From assembly GCA_037045685.1 (NCBI GenBank), contig JBAOII010000036.1:1-64000 (forward strand): a DNA stretch of 64,000 nt, read 5' to 3'. Below are positions 63,038 to 64,000 of the stretch, one piece after another (position 1 is the stretch's first letter; each line of letters begins with the position of its first letter). Below the pieces are notes generated by a model. That model had not been told where the DNA came from. It searched no databases and was given only the letters and a program-made list of their open reading frames with translations. Origin of the DNA: Competibacter_A sp037045685. Lineage in GTDB: Bacteria > Pseudomonadota > Gammaproteobacteria > Competibacterales > Competibacteraceae. Made by a program: the position numbers and the translations under genes.

Positions 63038-64000
63038 TCAGGGCTTGGCCGCGAACGGCGCAAAATCTTGCGTCGCCGCCGGATGTTCCGCCCACTCGCC
63101 GGGCGAGCCGAGCGATTGCTCGATCTTGAGCGCGCTCCAGCCCTGGGCGATCCCGTAGTGGCCGCTGTAGACCGGCACGTCTTCGACCCGGAGGACGGCG
63201 GTGGGGGGGATGTTGACCGGTATCACGTCGCCGATCCTCAGCGCCAGCAGCTCGCTCAGGCTGAGCTCGAAGCCGGCCAGCGAGCAGCGCACGTCCACCT
63301 GGCTGTCCCGGATGCCGTCGCGCAGGCGCTCGGCGAGCTGTTTGCTGGGATTGGGACGCTCCTTGCAGGCGCTGTTCAGCAGGGTTTCCCGAATCGGCTC
63401 CAGGATCGAGTACGGCAGCGCCAGATGCAGGGTGCCGGCGATGTTGTCGCGGCTGACGTGCACGCTGCTGACGGTCAGCGGTTCGTTGGGATTCAGCGAG
63501 GTGATGAACTGCGGCTTGTTCTCGGAATCGATGTGGCTGCATTTCAGCTTGGCGAACGGTTCCCAGGCTTCCTCCAGGCAAGCGAAAGACAGTTGCAGCA
63601 GGCGCTGGATAAAGCGGGTTTCAGTGGTGGTGAAATCCCGGACGCTGGGCGATTTGTACAGGCGTCCGGTCCCGCCGAAAAAGGTGTCCACGATCATGAA
63701 GATCAACTCCAGATCGAAGATCAGCAGGGCCGGGCCGCTCAAGGGGCTCATGCCGATGACGTTGACGCTGCACGGGACGCTGAGGGAAGTGGTCAGGTCG
63801 GTATAGCCGCGCTTTTCGATGGAGCCGACGGTGACGATCAATTCGCGCCGCACCAGCTCGAACAGGCCGATCCGCAGGCGATGGGCGAAGCGCTCGTGAA
63901 TGGTGTCCAGCACCGGCAGCAGGCTGTTGATGGCGTAGTCCTGGCTGGCCAGATCGTAGGGGTGGGCCCCTTCCTTGAAGGCGCTCGCGCCCGCGCTGGA
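63038..64000 (-). CDS. fliM: Flagellar motor switch protein FliM, N-terminus beyond the window
   Basis: 321 codons are visible up to the window edge. Read from 64000 the frame is open: HPYDLASQDYAINSLLPVLD, HERFAHRLRIGLFELVRREL, VTVGSIEKRGYTDLTTSLSV, FDLELIFMIVDTFFGGTGRL, and a C-terminal SPOA domain (CSLAGFELSLSELLALRIGD). The N-terminal CheY-binding motif is off the window. The open frame at the end confirms that the gene runs off. Confidence 0.96.
   Translation of the reverse strand, partial: SSAGASAFKEGAHPYDLASQDYAINSLLPVLDTIHERFAHRLRIGLFELVRRELIVTVGSIEKRGYTDLTTSLSVPCSVNVIGMSPLSGPALLIFDLELIFMIVDTFFGGTGRLYKSPSVRDFTTTETRFIQRLLQLSFACLEEAWEPFAKLKCSHIDSENKPQFITSLNPNEPLTVSSVHVSRDNIAGTLHLALPYSILEPIRETLLNSACKERPNPSKQLAERLRDGIRDSQVDVRCSLAGFELSLSELLALRIGDVIPVNIPPTAVLRVEDVPVYSGHYGIAQGWSALKIEQSLGSPGEWAEHPAATQDFAPFAAKP

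Overview
This window is best read as a chimera of three unrelated stretches of DNA, joined where Oxford Nanopore ligation-adapter sequence has been left inside the contig. (A) Bases 1-8531 are AT-rich and Bacteroidetes-like: pyrR, a DinB-like gene and pyrB, then purA, a lipoprotein, an MBL hydrolase, a rhomboid protease, an SAM hydrolase, phoH, mazG and a cut-off Ig-like secreted protein. (B) Bases 8554-13925 are GC-rich and Burkholderiales-like: the 3'-truncated speD, tkt, gap, a YedK-type SRAP gene and a potassium channel cut at its 5' end. (C) Bases 13963-64000 are GC-rich and gammaproteobacterial: a polar-type flagellar gene cluster. The exact adapter string sits at 8532-8553 and a decayed copy at about 13926-13962. 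Genes in A, B and the first 3 kb of C (to about 16.9 kb) carry many frame shifts that leave the conserved motifs intact, as expected of uncorrected nanopore sequence. From 17.1 kb onward the reading frames are clean, except for one break in fliK.

Region C layout. Plus strand: flgH (3' end only), flgI, a SPOR-domain gene, flgJ, flgK, flgL; then a 15 kb sugar and radical-SAM island (20678-35956); then fliC, flaG, fliD, fliS, fliT, a PilZ-like gene, fleQ, and fliE-F-G-H-I-J-K. Minus strand, converging on fliK: fliM (runs off the window), fliN, fliO, fliP, fliQ, fliR, flhB, flhA, flhF, flhG, fliA, motC, motD and a DUF2802 gene. This resembles the Pseudomonas/Vibrio polar flagellum, but fleS/fleR and all chemotaxis genes are absent here. 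The genus cannot be fixed from the sequence.

How the genes work together. FleQ with sigma-54 probably turns on the early genes: a clean GG-N10-GC promoter lies ahead of fliE and a weaker one ahead of fliS. FliA (sigma-28) then turns on the late genes: TAAA-N15-GCCGATA promoters lie ahead of flgK (inside the end of flgJ) and ahead of fliC. FlhF and FlhG set the position and number of flagella, and MotC/MotD drive rotation.

The island between flgL and fliC is the most interesting biology. It encodes a CDP-3,6-dideoxyhexose pathway (RfbF, RfbG, RfbH, an RmlC-type epimerase and an SDR reductase), two FkbM-type methyltransferases, a SPASM radical SAM enzyme, a cobalamin-type radical SAM enzyme fused to a TPR tail, a GT4 glycosyltransferase, a 1247-residue three-domain glycosyltransferase and a small TPR protein. 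Its position directly before flagellin suggests a flagellin glycosylation system with an unusual radical-modified sugar. That role is inference.
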